The position numbers were made by a program, and so were the translations under genes. A stretch of DNA of 53,580 nucleotides from JAHDNZ01 sp036721855. GTDB lineage: Bacteria > Bacillota > DTU065. Shown one piece after another: positions 43,086 to 50,525 of this stretch. The notes beneath the pieces are model-generated. The model was not told the origin of the DNA. It made no database searches and worked only from the letters and a program-made list of their open reading frames with translations. The stretch spans positions 1 through 53,580 of the forward strand of contig DAIMKF010000010.1 in the NCBI GenBank assembly GCA_036721855.1. The letters are read 5' to 3'. Each line of letters opens with the position of its first letter. Positions within the stretch are counted from its first letter, which is position 1.

Positions 43086-43865
43086 ATGCATCCTATATTG
43101 TTTACACTTGGCAACCTACCTATATACACATATGGGGTTTTTGTTGCCCTGGGTATTTTTGTCGCGCTATTACTTTTCGAAAAAGAGACTCAAAAAAGAG
43201 GTCTCGATCCGGATATTACAGGCAGCTTTGCCTTTTGGGCTATTGTTATGGCTATAGTAGGTGCACGTATTGGCTGGGTTATCCAATACTGGCCGATGTA
43301 TAAAGGTAATTGGCTGGCGATTATCAACATCCGAGAAGGAGGTCTGGCTTTTCACGGAGGCCTTATTGCGGCTATAGCCATAGGTTTTTATTATGTATTC
43401 CGCTATAAACTACCGTTATCAAAATTAGCTGATGCCGCAGCACGTCCGTTATCACTGGGATATGTTATAGGTCGCTGGGGCTGTTTTTTCAATGGTTGCT
43501 GTTGGGGGAAGGAAACTAGTCTACCCTGGGGAGTTGTCTCACGCTTTGTAGAGGGTCTAAGGCACCCGGTACAGCTTTACGATTCTTTGGCCACGCTGTT
43601 GCTTTTTGGCTTTGTTACTTGGCGGAGTAAACATAGTAAATTTGAAGGTCAGTTATTTTTAGAGACTCTGATGGGGTTTGCCGTGGTTAGATTTGCCGTG
43701 GAGTTTTTTAGAGAGACACCCATGGCAACTGAAGTTTTAAATCAAACACAGATGTTAATGTTTGGTCTTTTTGCCATACCTCTAGCCATAGAACTCTACC
43801 GGCTATATCAATTAAAGGGGTCGAAAGGATATGGTGTTAAAAAAAGCAGTCCAAAGGGCCACTGA
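43086..43865 (+). CDS. lgt: Prolipoprotein diacylglyceryl transferase
   Basis: Membrane enzyme that transfers diacylglycerol to the lipobox cysteine of prolipoproteins. 259 residues, seven hydrophobic segments. REGGLAFHGGLI contains the conserved HGG, and GRWGCFFNGCCWG corresponds to the Lgt signature with a Cys-Cys variant seen in some clostridial enzymes. HPVQLYDS near the C-terminal third is also conserved. The C-terminus overlaps the next gene by 35 bases. The lipoprotein at 33.8-34.3 kb would be a substrate. Confidence 0.93.
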   Translation: MHPILFTLGNLPIYTYGVFVALGIFVALLLFEKETQKRGLDPDITGSFAFWAIVMAIVGARIGWVIQYWPMYKGNWLAIINIREGGLAFHGGLIAAIAIGFYYVFRYKLPLSKLADAAARPLSLGYVIGRWGCFFNGCCWGKETSLPWGVVSRFVEGLRHPVQLYDSLATLLLFGFVTWRSKHSKFEGQLFLETLMGFAVVRFAVEFFRETPMATEVLNQTQMLMFGLFAIPLAIELYRLYQLKGSKGYGVKKSSPKGH

Positions 43866-44358
43866 ATTAAAGATAGAGTATTTGGTAGTGGCCTCTAACA
43901 CCGGCAAGACTGCCTGGGCTCTATATCAAGATGCAAAGAGTGTGCCTGGTTTAAAAATTGTCTGTATTACCCATCAAGTAGGCTTTCGTGAGCCGGGTGA
44001 AGACGAGATGGGACATAAGATGCGCTCAAAACTAAGCAAATCAGGTATCAGTGTGTATACCGGAACCCACCTTTTGGGAGGCATCGACAGGGCTTTTCGC
44101 AAACAGTTCAATGGCATATACCCGGCGGAGATAGTCGCCAATACATTAAGGATGTTTAGTCAAGGTGTCAAGGTGGGTATAGAGATCGCTGTAATGGCAC
44201 TAGATGCTGGGCTAATTCCGTACCAAGAAGATATTATTGCTCTTGGAGGTACCAGCCGGGGTGCAGATAGTGCTATTGTTATAAGGCCAGCTCATTCCGA
44301 TCAGTTTTTCAAAAGCCAAATCAAAGAGATCATTGCTATGCCAACGTTGGGAAAATGA
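43831..44358 (+). CDS. Stand-alone pyruvate-kinase alpha/beta (C-terminal) domain protein
   Basis: 175-residue protein resembling the C-terminal alpha/beta domain of pyruvate kinase without the catalytic barrel. Family signs are VVASNTGKTAWAL at residues 20-32, ITHQVGFREPGEDEM, and IIALGGTSRGADSAIVIRPAH near the C-terminus. Such proteins are common in archaea and clostridia but have no agreed function; a regulatory or nucleotide-binding role is only a guess. The start is buried 35 bases inside lgt, so the two are co-translated. Confidence 0.82.
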   Translation: MVLKKAVQRATELKIEYLVVASNTGKTAWALYQDAKSVPGLKIVCITHQVGFREPGEDEMGHKMRSKLSKSGISVYTGTHLLGGIDRAFRKQFNGIYPAEIVANTLRMFSQGVKVGIEIAVMALDAGLIPYQEDIIALGGTSRGADSAIVIRPAHSDQFFKSQIKEIIAMPTLGK

Positions 44359-44585
44359 GCTTACACATATAGACACATATGAACTTAGATCAGTCTGAAG
44401 ATGGTGGGAAAAACTATTTTATGAGGAGGTGAATCTGCTAACCAGACAAAATATTTACAAACAACTAGTCAGCAAACAAAGAGCTTAACTGCCGCCAAAA
44501 AGATAAAGTTAATTCTAATGAAGTTGAGCTCCTAGAAAGTAACCGGCTAGTCTGGAATCTACGATAAAGCTCGTAGGAGGGGGCT
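44359..44585 (+). other. Intergenic region upstream of mutM
   Basis: No clear gene. GAGGAGGTGAATCTG at 44423-44437 would serve a CTG-started 17-codon frame, which is weak. CTCCTA (44529-44534) is complementary to TAGGAG (44574-44579), the ribosome-binding site of the mini-ORF before mutM, so the site can be hidden by folding. Confidence 0.35.
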
Positions 44586-44624
44586 GTGGATATATTTGTC
44601 CGGATTTTAAGAGCAGGCACATAA
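44586..44624 (+). CDS. 12-codon mini-ORF coupled to mutM
   Basis: A GTG at 44586 lies 5 bases after TAGGAGGGGG, the strongest ribosome-binding site in this region. It opens a 12-codon frame (MDIFVRILRAGT) whose TAA overlaps the mutM ATG (TAATG). mutM itself has only a weak site. The layout suggests a leader peptide that delivers ribosomes to mutM. It could also be fortuitous. Confidence 0.4.
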   Translation: MDIFVRILRAGT

Positions 44625-45433
44625 TGCCAGAACTCCCAGAAGTAGAAACCATAAGAAGGTATCTTAACCTACATCTAGTAAATGAAAGCCTAGATAACTT
44701 GGAAGTATTAAATGAAAAATCCCTTGAGTATGCTAAAGGCTGCTGTGCCAGAGATATAAAAAATCAATGTATCAAATATGTTTCTCGCAAAGGGAAATAT
44801 TTAAACTTAGGTTTAGAAGACTATAATCTCATAATTCACCTAAGGATGACAGGTCAGATCTATCTAAATCCGCCCATCCCTCCTTTGAACCACCTGCGCT
44901 GGGTATTAACTTTGCAAAGTGGTTCTAGGATCTATTTTCGTGATGTGAGAAAATTTGGGCGTCTGTTTATCTATCCCCAAGATGAGGCCAAATACTTTTG
45001 GACAGAGAAAATCGGTCCTGAACCTTGGGAGATTAGTCTTGGTTATTGGCAAAAAATGCTAAAAAGCAAACGTAGTGTTAAATCGTTATTGCTTGATCAA
45101 AAGGTAATTGCCGGAATAGGTAACATCTATGCCGATGAAGCTTTATATAAAGCTTTTATTCATCCACAAAAGAAGTGCCGGGATTTAACTCTAAAGCAGG
45201 CTTTTGACCTACTTAGGGAGGTTAGAACGGTCCTTGATTGTGGTATTAAGTATGGTGGAACTAGCTTTCGCGATTATCTTAGCGGAGATGGTAAAAAAGG
45301 TAAGATGCAAGATCATCTACTGGTATACCAAAAGACAGGCAGTTTATGTCCAAGGTGTGGTGAAAGAATTATTAAAACAAAAGTAGGCGGCCGTTCGAGT
45401 CACTTTTGCCCGAGGTGCCAGAAGTTAGATTAA
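44624..45433 (+). CDS. mutM: Formamidopyrimidine-DNA glycosylase
   Basis: Bifunctional glycosylase/AP lyase that removes 8-oxoguanine and formamidopyrimidines. 269 residues. The catalytic N-terminal PELPEVE (Pro2 nucleophile, Glu3) fixes the ATG at 44624. GIGNIYADEAL is the helix-two-turn-helix, and the C-terminal zinc finger has CPRCG and CPRCQ pairs. The preceding mini-ORF ends on its start codon. Confidence 0.95.
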   Translation: MPELPEVETIRRYLNLHLVNESLDNLEVLNEKSLEYAKGCCARDIKNQCIKYVSRKGKYLNLGLEDYNLIIHLRMTGQIYLNPPIPPLNHLRWVLTLQSGSRIYFRDVRKFGRLFIYPQDEAKYFWTEKIGPEPWEISLGYWQKMLKSKRSVKSLLLDQKVIAGIGNIYADEALYKAFIHPQKKCRDLTLKQAFDLLREVRTVLDCGIKYGGTSFRDYLSGDGKKGKMQDHLLVYQKTGSLCPRCGERIIKTKVGGRSSHFCPRCQKLD

Positions 45434-45548
45434 GAAAGCGGTTAAATTTGGTTTTAGTAGTTAATTCTTTCTAAACCCTTTACTATATTAGACTTGGATG
45501 ATAACCTTTCTATGGGTGGGTAGAATTTTTAGATAGAGGTGCGTCTTT

Positions 45549-45941
45549 TTGAAGAACACAACTACGCGTATGACTGAACAACGTGCACTTATTTTAAAAA
45601 TACTCCGTAGTACCAAATCTCATCCTACAGCTGATTGGATCTACCAAGAAGCCAGAAAAACACTTCCCAATATCAGTTTGGGTACTGTATATCGCAATCT
45701 CAGGCTTTTAACTGCAAGTGGAGAGATCATGGAACTTGACTATGGAAGTGGACATAGCCGTTTTGATGGCAACCCCCAAAACCATTATCATTTTCTTTGC
45801 CAGCAATGTGGGAGAATGTTTGATATTGATCTGAAAATAATTAAAGATCTGGATAGGCTAGTTGAAGAGTCCTTAGATGCTCAAGTAATGGAACACCGTT
45901 TAGAGTTTTATGGTATTTGTAAAGAGTGCAAAAATCAGTAA
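45549..45941 (+). CDS. perR: Peroxide-responsive repressor PerR (Fur family)
   Basis: 130-residue Fur-family regulator. The five regulatory metal ligands of PerR align exactly: H25, D73, H79, H81 and D92 (D at the last site favours PerR over Fur). The structural zinc pairs are C84/C87 and C124/C127. The winged helix lies at about 10-70 (PNISLGTVYRNLRLL). Iron-catalysed oxidation of the histidines is the known sensing mechanism. Start TTG at 45549 behind AGAGGTG; ATG at 45570 is an alternative. It lies just downstream of mutM, an oxidative-damage repair gene. Confidence 0.88.
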   Translation: MKNTTTRMTEQRALILKILRSTKSHPTADWIYQEARKTLPNISLGTVYRNLRLLTASGEIMELDYGSGHSRFDGNPQNHYHFLCQQCGRMFDIDLKIIKDLDRLVEESLDAQVMEHRLEFYGICKECKNQ

Positions 45942-45968
45942 AGGGGATCCCTGATGGGTCCTTCTTTT
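45942..45968 (+). terminator. Weak terminator between perR and the MFS gene
   Basis: AAGG-GGAT-CCC can pair with GGG-T-CCTT (45941-45962) and is followed by CTTTTTT. The stem has an internal loop, so read-through into the transporter gene is likely. Confidence 0.45.
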
Positions 45969-45986
45969 TTCCAGGAGATGATATAT

Positions 45987-47198
45987 ATGAATAGCTTACT
46001 TGACTCAACCAAACTGCTATTTTTTACCTATTTTCTCTCTTGGGGAGCTTTTAGCCCCTATATTTCGCGTTATATGAGTAAAAGTGGCTTGAATGGGGCT
46101 GAGATCGGATTTTTACAAGGGCTTACTGCTCTTCTGGCTTTTTTATTACCACCACTTTGGGGTTTCCTAGCTGATGTGAAGCAATGGAAGAAAAATATGC
46201 TTTTATTATCTTTATATGGTATGGCACTTGGTCTAGTATTGTATTATTTCAGTTTTAGTTTCTGGCCGCTTTTAATAGCTACTATTGTTTATGCCTCAGC
46301 CAATGGTCCGGTAATTCCACTGCTTGACAGTATTGCTCTGGAAGCTGCTGAAAAAAACGGCAGCAATTATGGCAAGATTAGACTATATGGTTCCTTAGGC
46401 TATGCTTTTTTGGCTTCATTAATGCCATATATCTATAATCGTTTCCAAAATCCAGGCACTATTTTTCCTGTGGCCTTGCTTTTTGTTGTTCTAACGATTA
46501 TTTTGGTTTCTAAATTACCGGAAAGTGCTATCAGCACATCGTTACTTAAATCTAACTCTTATGCTAATATGCGCTTGGGTTTTATAACTTTATTAAAAAA
46601 CCCGGCTTTTTGTGGTCTGATGCTAGTAACCTTTCTAAATAGGATTGCTGTTGTGCCTTATTATAATTTTTTCACTCTTTATTTAGAAGGCTTAAAAGCC
46701 AATACTTTTATTGTTGGCTATACTTGGATGGTTGCTATCATAGGTGAGATTGTTGTTTTGTATAATGCGGAAAAACTGATTACTTATCTTGGGGAAAGAA
46801 AACTACTCATCATAGCACTTTTAGTATCTACTTTCCGTTGGCTTATCTATGCCAAGATTAGAGCACCTTGGCTAATCTTCAGTTTACAGTGGCTCCATGG
46901 CTTTACTTTTGCTGCGTTGCATACAGTTACGGTTAAGTTAGTTAAAAAAATGGCTCCTAAAGGAATGCAAGTCAGTGCCCAAAGTGTTTATGCCGCTGTA
47001 AATATGGGTTTGGGTGGTTTTACCGGCTCACTTTTAATGGGTAATCTATATGATTATTTTGGCGGAGCGAACACAATTGTTAAGACAGTCAGTTCTCTCT
47101 TTGTGGTCTCTGCTTTGCTTAGCTTAATAGCTTTAGTAATAGGTTTTGTGGGTATCAAGTTAGTTGAAAAAAGGGCAGCTTCCAAGGGGGCCTCTTGA
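45987..47198 (+). CDS. Major facilitator superfamily transporter
   Basis: 403 residues with about twelve membrane segments. The N-terminal half has FLSWGAFSPYISRYMSKSGLNGAEIGFLQGL and YGKIRLYGSLGYAF, a pattern of the MFS_1-like group that includes sugar and nucleoside proton symporters. The substrate cannot be told from sequence. The frame opens at 45954, but CCAGGAG lies 9 bases before the ATG at 45987, and the earlier start lies inside a terminator-like stem, so 45987 is preferred. Convergent with bioY. Confidence 0.85.
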   Translation: MNSLLDSTKLLFFTYFLSWGAFSPYISRYMSKSGLNGAEIGFLQGLTALLAFLLPPLWGFLADVKQWKKNMLLLSLYGMALGLVLYYFSFSFWPLLIATIVYASANGPVIPLLDSIALEAAEKNGSNYGKIRLYGSLGYAFLASLMPYIYNRFQNPGTIFPVALLFVVLTIILVSKLPESAISTSLLKSNSYANMRLGFITLLKNPAFCGLMLVTFLNRIAVVPYYNFFTLYLEGLKANTFIVGYTWMVAIIGEIVVLYNAEKLITYLGERKLLIIALLVSTFRWLIYAKIRAPWLIFSLQWLHGFTFAALHTVTVKLVKKMAPKGMQVSAQSVYAAVNMGLGGFTGSLLMGNLYDYFGGANTIVKTVSSLFVVSALLSLIALVIGFVGIKLVEKRAASKGAS

Positions 47199-47218
47199 GA
47201 AGTTGCCGGAAAATCAAT

Positions 47219-47743
47219 TTATTGCTCCAAACTTGTATATTTCGGGAGGGCATAGTTTATTCTTTTAGCTATCTTGAGAGCTAAATATATTTTAAGCAGA
47301 TCTCCAGGCAAAAAAGGCAACATACCAATCTTTATGGCTTCCAGGAAAGTACTACTTGTAACAACAGACAGTTGCAGAGAGCCAAATAAGTAAACTGTTA
47401 TGGTAAATAACACTGTGCCTAAAAGGGGTTTTTTCTTCAGGTTAAACCAGCTTAAAAGAGAAACTGCTAATAAAAAACTTGAAAGATACCCCCCTGTTGG
47501 TCCGCATAAAACTCCAAGGCCACTTTGAGCACCAGAAAATACCGGCAACCCAATAATTCCCATTGTTAGATAAAGCGCAACTGCTAAGAAGGCATCAAGA
47601 GGAAGCAGGATAAGCCCGGTTACCAAAAGTGCCAGTGTCTGACCTGTAATTGGTATACCCCAAGGAGTGGGTAGATATAAAAAGGTTAGAGAAACAATTA
47701 AAGCACAAGCTAAGGAAATATAAGACATTCTTTTTAACAACAA
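47219..47743 (-). CDS. bioY: Biotin ECF transporter S component BioY
   Basis: Substrate-specific membrane subunit for biotin uptake, 174 residues, six hydrophobic segments. Family signs are GIPITGQTLALLVTGLIL near the N-terminus and GLGVLCGPTGGYLSSFLLA (the GPTGGY motif). It needs an EcfA-EcfA-EcfT module; one is encoded at 27.6-30.1 kb. Start TTG at 47743 is 8 bases after AAAAGGAGC. A BirA operator overlaps its promoter. The C-terminus is convergent with the MFS gene. Confidence 0.93.
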   Translation of the reverse strand: MLLKRMSYISLACALIVSLTFLYLPTPWGIPITGQTLALLVTGLILLPLDAFLAVALYLTMGIIGLPVFSGAQSGLGVLCGPTGGYLSSFLLAVSLLSWFNLKKKPLLGTVLFTITVYLFGSLQLSVVTSSTFLEAIKIGMLPFLPGDLLKIYLALKIAKRINYALPKYTSLEQ

Positions 47744-47767
47744 CTATATCAGCTCCTTTTTGGTGTT

Positions 47768-47796
47768 ATTTTACTTGTATTTAAACCAAATGTCAA
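47768..47796 (-). promoter_or_regulatory. bioY promoter
   Basis: On the minus strand TTGACA (47796-47791), 17-base spacer, TAAAAT (47773-47768). The -35 box lies inside the left half of the BirA operator, so repressor and RNA polymerase compete. Confidence 0.8.
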
Positions 47797-47820
47797 CCTC
47801 AAAAAATAAGAGGCTAACAA
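47790..47820. promoter_or_regulatory. BirA (biotin repressor) operator
   Basis: ATGTCAAC (47790-47797), 15-base spacer, GCTAACAA (47813-47820). This matches the Firmicute BirA site TTGTTAAC-N15-GTTAACAA at 13 of 16 half-site positions with the exact spacer. It predicts biotin-dependent repression of bioY and possibly of the divergent nitrilase gene. Confidence 0.8.
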
Positions 47821-47884
47821 TAGAAAAAAGGAAATTACTGGCCTTTAGAGAAGATTAGGCCAAAGTTAACTTAGGAGCGATTGT

Positions 47885-48790
47885 ATGAATAGAAAGACTC
47901 TTGTTGCCGTACAGTGGCGTCTTAACGAAGCTGATTTTTTAAGTGTAGCTTGTTTTGAGAGTAAATTAAGGCGAATAATGGATGAAATTTCACCTCAAAG
48001 AGTAGGAGATCTCTTAGTGACTTTTCCGGAAGATTTGATTACTTTTGGCATTCTTACAGAGTTAAAAGCAGCCGAAATTGAAGCTAGTGATCTCAATGGT
48101 GCACTTAAACAATATGTTAAAAAGAAATACTGGCAGCTTTTTAAACCAAGGCTTAAAATCGGTAGTTGGGTAGGTGCAGTTTTTTATAACTGCCGAGATT
48201 TGATGGAAGAGTATTTTGCTTTATTTAAAAAGGCGGCCAATGACTACAGCTGTTCTATTATTGCCGGTAGCGGTATTGTAATTCAGGGAAGAGCTGCCTA
48301 TAACGAGTCTCGAGGCTATGATCAAGCAGGCCTTGGTATAGTACAAAGAAAGACTCACTTAATTGAACTTGAGAGTCAAGGGGGTCTTAAACTTACTTCA
48401 GCACCTCTAAATAATCTTACTCACTGGGGAACTGAGTTTGGAAGGGTAGCAATTACCATCTGTTTTGATGGCTTTCAAGAAGTAGTTTGGGAGAAAATTA
48501 AAAACGCTGATATTGTGGTTCAGCCCTCTGCAAATCCCGGACCTTGGACTAAAGAACAACAAACAGACTGGTTAAAGAGTGCCTTTACAATGGTTCAGTC
48601 TGTGGCACCTGTTGTTATTAATCCTATGCTTACCGGAAACATTTTGGGACTTGAATTTTACGGGCAGAGTTCCATTCTTGTAAGGGGGGAGGACAATAAC
48701 CTAGGTTATCTGGAGACCGAAACTCTACCTCATTTTGTCCAGGTAGCCAAAAGCCCTCTTAAAGAGGAGATTCTGGTTGCCTACCTATAA
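47885..48790 (+). CDS. Nitrilase-family carbon-nitrogen hydrolase
   Basis: 301-residue cytoplasmic hydrolase. The Glu-Lys-Cys triad is E49 (TFPEDL), K156 (VQRKTHL) and C193 (ITICFDGFQE), with a YN-type linker region near 98-102. Members hydrolyse amides or nitriles, or transfer acyl groups; the substrate is not predictable here. It is divergent from bioY with the BirA operator between them, so it may share biotin control (inference). ATG at 47885 after TTAGGAGCG. Ends at a strong terminator. Confidence 0.85.
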   Translation: MNRKTLVAVQWRLNEADFLSVACFESKLRRIMDEISPQRVGDLLVTFPEDLITFGILTELKAAEIEASDLNGALKQYVKKKYWQLFKPRLKIGSWVGAVFYNCRDLMEEYFALFKKAANDYSCSIIAGSGIVIQGRAAYNESRGYDQAGLGIVQRKTHLIELESQGGLKLTSAPLNNLTHWGTEFGRVAITICFDGFQEVVWEKIKNADIVVQPSANPGPWTKEQQTDWLKSAFTMVQSVAPVVINPMLTGNILGLEFYGQSSILVRGEDNNLGYLETETLPHFVQVAKSPLKEEILVAYL

Positions 48791-48796
48791 TAAGAG

Positions 48797-48824
48797 AAAA
48801 AGAGAGCCTGGGGCTCTCTTTTTT
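48797..48824. terminator. Bidirectional terminator after the nitrilase gene
   Basis: A 12-bp stem, AAAAAGAGAGCC (48797-48808) with GGCTCTCTTTTT (48812-48823), and a 3-base loop. Flanking A and T runs let it serve the nitrilase gene (+) and the convergent CAP-protein gene (-). Confidence 0.92.
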
Positions 48825-48862
48825 AAGGGATTAATTATAATAAAAGGGGTTGAAGGGTTTTC

Positions 48863-49405
48863 TTATCTACCGACAAAAAGTTGTACCTGTAGCTGACCAC
48901 CGTTGCCAATCGGTAAAATAGCTATACCAACATTGTTAAAGTCTCTACGCAAAATACTTGTCTTATGGCTCCAGCTGTTCATAAGATAAAGATGGGCTTC
49001 GAAGGGACTTCTAGCACCGTATTGCAGGTTTTCACTGGCACTTCTATAAGAAATGTTGTACATTCTTAGGCTTGTCCAAGGAGAGCCCAAAGTAGGAAGC
49101 ACATGAGTAATTCGTTTGGTAGCGAGCATTTCTTCGGCTCTTTTTTTGGCTAACGCATTGAGATACGGATCGGCTTTAAGGGGAGAGATACCGTATTTGG
49201 CACGCTCGCGATTAATTAAAGTTAGGCTGGATTGTTCAACAGATGAAAGTTCAACTGGTGTAAGCGAAGGGGTTGTTGTGGTATAGCCGGAAAAAGTATA
49301 AGCAGAAGCCAAAGGGGTTAAACCCATAACAATTAAAAGGAGTAATACGGTAAGATAGGGCTTGAATAGCTTGCTTGTCCGATTAGAATTAAGCTTAAAT
49401 AACAA
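48863..49405 (-). CDS. Secreted CAP/SCP-domain protein (YkwD-like)
   Basis: 180-residue exported protein. A signal peptide ends near LTPLASA, followed by a short Ser/Thr/Pro linker and a CAP domain: LINRERAKYGISPLKAD, ALAKKRAEEML, ITHVLP, ASENLQYGA, AHLYLMNSWSHKTSILRRDFNNVGIA. The His-Glu-His type cavity residues (H in ITH, E in ASEN, H in WSHK) are kept. Bacterial CAP proteins of this type occur in spore coats and cell walls; the activity is uncertain. GTG at 49414 is part of the GGGAGGTG ribosome-binding site, so the TTG at 49405, 6 bases further on, is used. Confidence 0.85.
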   Translation of the reverse strand: MLFKLNSNRTSKLFKPYLTVLLLLIVMGLTPLASAYTFSGYTTTTPSLTPVELSSVEQSSLTLINRERAKYGISPLKADPYLNALAKKRAEEMLATKRITHVLPTLGSPWTSLRMYNISYRSASENLQYGARSPFEAHLYLMNSWSHKTSILRRDFNNVGIAILPIGNGGQLQVQLFVGR

Positions 49406-49589
49406 GAGATTCACCTCCCTAATGGATCGGATGTTTTAAGTATAGTAAAATCTAGTTTCATTAACAAACTGCATATTTACTTGTCGGGAGGGTTCTTGTT
49501 AAAAGACATCGCCCAGACAATATTAGGAGGTATTTATTTTAGCCTTAAGATAACCTACCATAATATCATTAAAGGGATTATCTTTACCC

Positions 49590-49625
49590 GAAAAAGAAAA
49601 AGCGGGTCCGCCTGGGCGGACCTGC
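49590..49625 (-). terminator. Terminator of cysteine-rich gene, copy A
   Basis: GCGGGTCCGCC (49602-49612) pairs with GGCGGACCTGC (49615-49625) with one G-T pair. On the minus strand it is followed by TTTTTCTTTTT (49600-49590), directly downstream of the copy-A gene. Confidence 0.9.
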
Positions 49626-49629
49626 TTCT

Positions 49630-50208
49630 TTAGACATCGTTTGGAAGTGGCAGTTGGGGTAGGTTAAAGGGTGGAAACGGTGTAACTTCCGGATCGAGGA
49701 ATTCGATACAGGGGTTAGGAGATTGGGTGGTAATTTCGGGGAATTTGCATTCACCATATTCATCAATGCAAAGCTCGGCTTCGGCATGAACTTTGATTTG
49801 AATAAAGGCACCAAAGTAGCAGGAAACAACAACATCAGTATCGGTTTCGAAGGGTTCAAGACAGGCATCAAGGCAGAAACACTTTATTTCAGCTTGAACA
49901 TTCATAAAAGGATCAGGAGTATAAAGAATAACAGTTACCGTAAAAGGTACTTCACGAATGAAAGTGTATTCTACACCAAAAGTGTCGATGACTCTAANNN
50001 NNNNNNNNNNNNNNNNNNNNNNNNNNNNNNNNNNNNNNNNNNNNNNNNNNNNNNNNNNNNNNNNNNNNNNNNNNNNNNNNNNNNNNNNNNNNNNNNNTCT
50101 AGTGCGTCTGCCGTCATAGACTTTTTGCACTTTGAGACAGACACGTTTAGGCCTTAATTCCGGACAAGGACCAAGTGGCGGTATAGTATTTAAATTTTCA
50201 CCAGACAT
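49630..50208 (-). CDS. Cysteine-rich putative spore-surface protein, copy A (interrupted by assembly gap)
   Basis: Paralogue of the gene at 50526-51182, with a 100-N gap in the middle. The N-terminal part has GPCPELRPKRVCLKVQKVYDG, where the V-C-x-K-V-x-K-V-Y-D segment recurs in uncharacterised clostridial spore-associated proteins. The C-terminal part has RVIDTFGVEYTFIREVPFTV and CFCLDACLEPFETDTD. It has no signal peptide. By alignment with copy B the gap should hold 184 bases; because 184 minus 100 is divisible by three, the frame stays open either way, and the true protein is about 220 residues. Start ATG at 50208 after AAAGGTGCG. Confidence 0.75.
   Translation of the reverse strand: MSGENLNTIPPLGPCPELRPKRVCLKVQKVYDGRRTRXXXXXXXXXXXXXXXXXXXXXXXXXXXXXXXXXXRVIDTFGVEYTFIREVPFTVTVILYTPDPFMNVQAEIKCFCLDACLEPFETDTDVVVSCYFGAFIQIKVHAEAELCIDEYGECKFPEITTQSPNPCIEFLDPEVTPFPPFNLPQLPLPNDV
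49998..50097. other. Assembly gap, 100 N
   Basis: Exactly 100 undetermined bases, the usual placeholder for a gap of unknown length. Flanks match copy B at GACTCTAA (ending 50893) and TCTAGTGCG (starting 51078), so about 184 bases are expected. Confidence 0.95.
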
Positions 50209-50497
50209 TTATAAATCGCACCTTTCTTACATTACATAGCTTATATGCTATGCTCAACATATACTATGCTAGATAAAAGTTGAGGTAATGTGAGGCGACT
50301 CCTATTTAATTATGAATATAAAAAGCTGTGGCCTCAAGAGTCATAGTCGAAAAATCTAGCTTCTTTAATAAACTACATTCTTACTTGTCAGGGGGTTCTG
50401 GTTAAAAGACATCGAATATGAGAAGGTAGTTCTTTTAATCTTAAGATAATCTACTATAATATCATTAAAGGGATTATCTTTGCCCGAAAAAGAAAAA
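50209..50497. other. Spacer between duplicated genes
   Basis: Holds the upstream region of copy A, the unit A/unit B junction at about 50334-50342 and the downstream region of copy B. Half of a terminator stem (AAAAGCTGTGGCC, 50321-50333) remains at the junction. No additional gene is seen. Confidence 0.6.
50244..50252 (-). promoter_or_regulatory. SigE/SigK-like -10 element, copy A
   Basis: Minus-strand CATAGCATA fits the mother-cell sigma factor pattern CATAnnnTA, about 36 bases before the start codon. The -35 region is not clear. The equivalent site is conserved in copy B. Confidence 0.35.
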
Positions 50498-50521
50498 GCG
50501 GGTCCGCCTGGGCGGACCTGC
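50491..50521 (-). terminator. Terminator of cysteine-rich gene, copy B
   Basis: GCGGGTCCGCC (50498-50508) pairs with GGCGGACCTGC (50511-50521). The T-run on the minus strand lies at 50497-50487. The hairpin is identical to that of copy A. Confidence 0.9.
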
Positions 50522-50525
50522 TTCT

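Larger units (their letters stand above)
49441..50333. repeat. Direct tandem duplication, unit A
   Basis: First copy of a roughly 0.9-1.0 kb direct repeat. It includes the leading ATAGT...AAATCTAG segment, a terminator, a whole cysteine-rich gene and its upstream region, ending in AAAAGCTGTGGCC. It contains the 100-N assembly gap. The sequence is near-identical to unit B in the coding part and more diverged at the ends. Confidence 0.88.
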
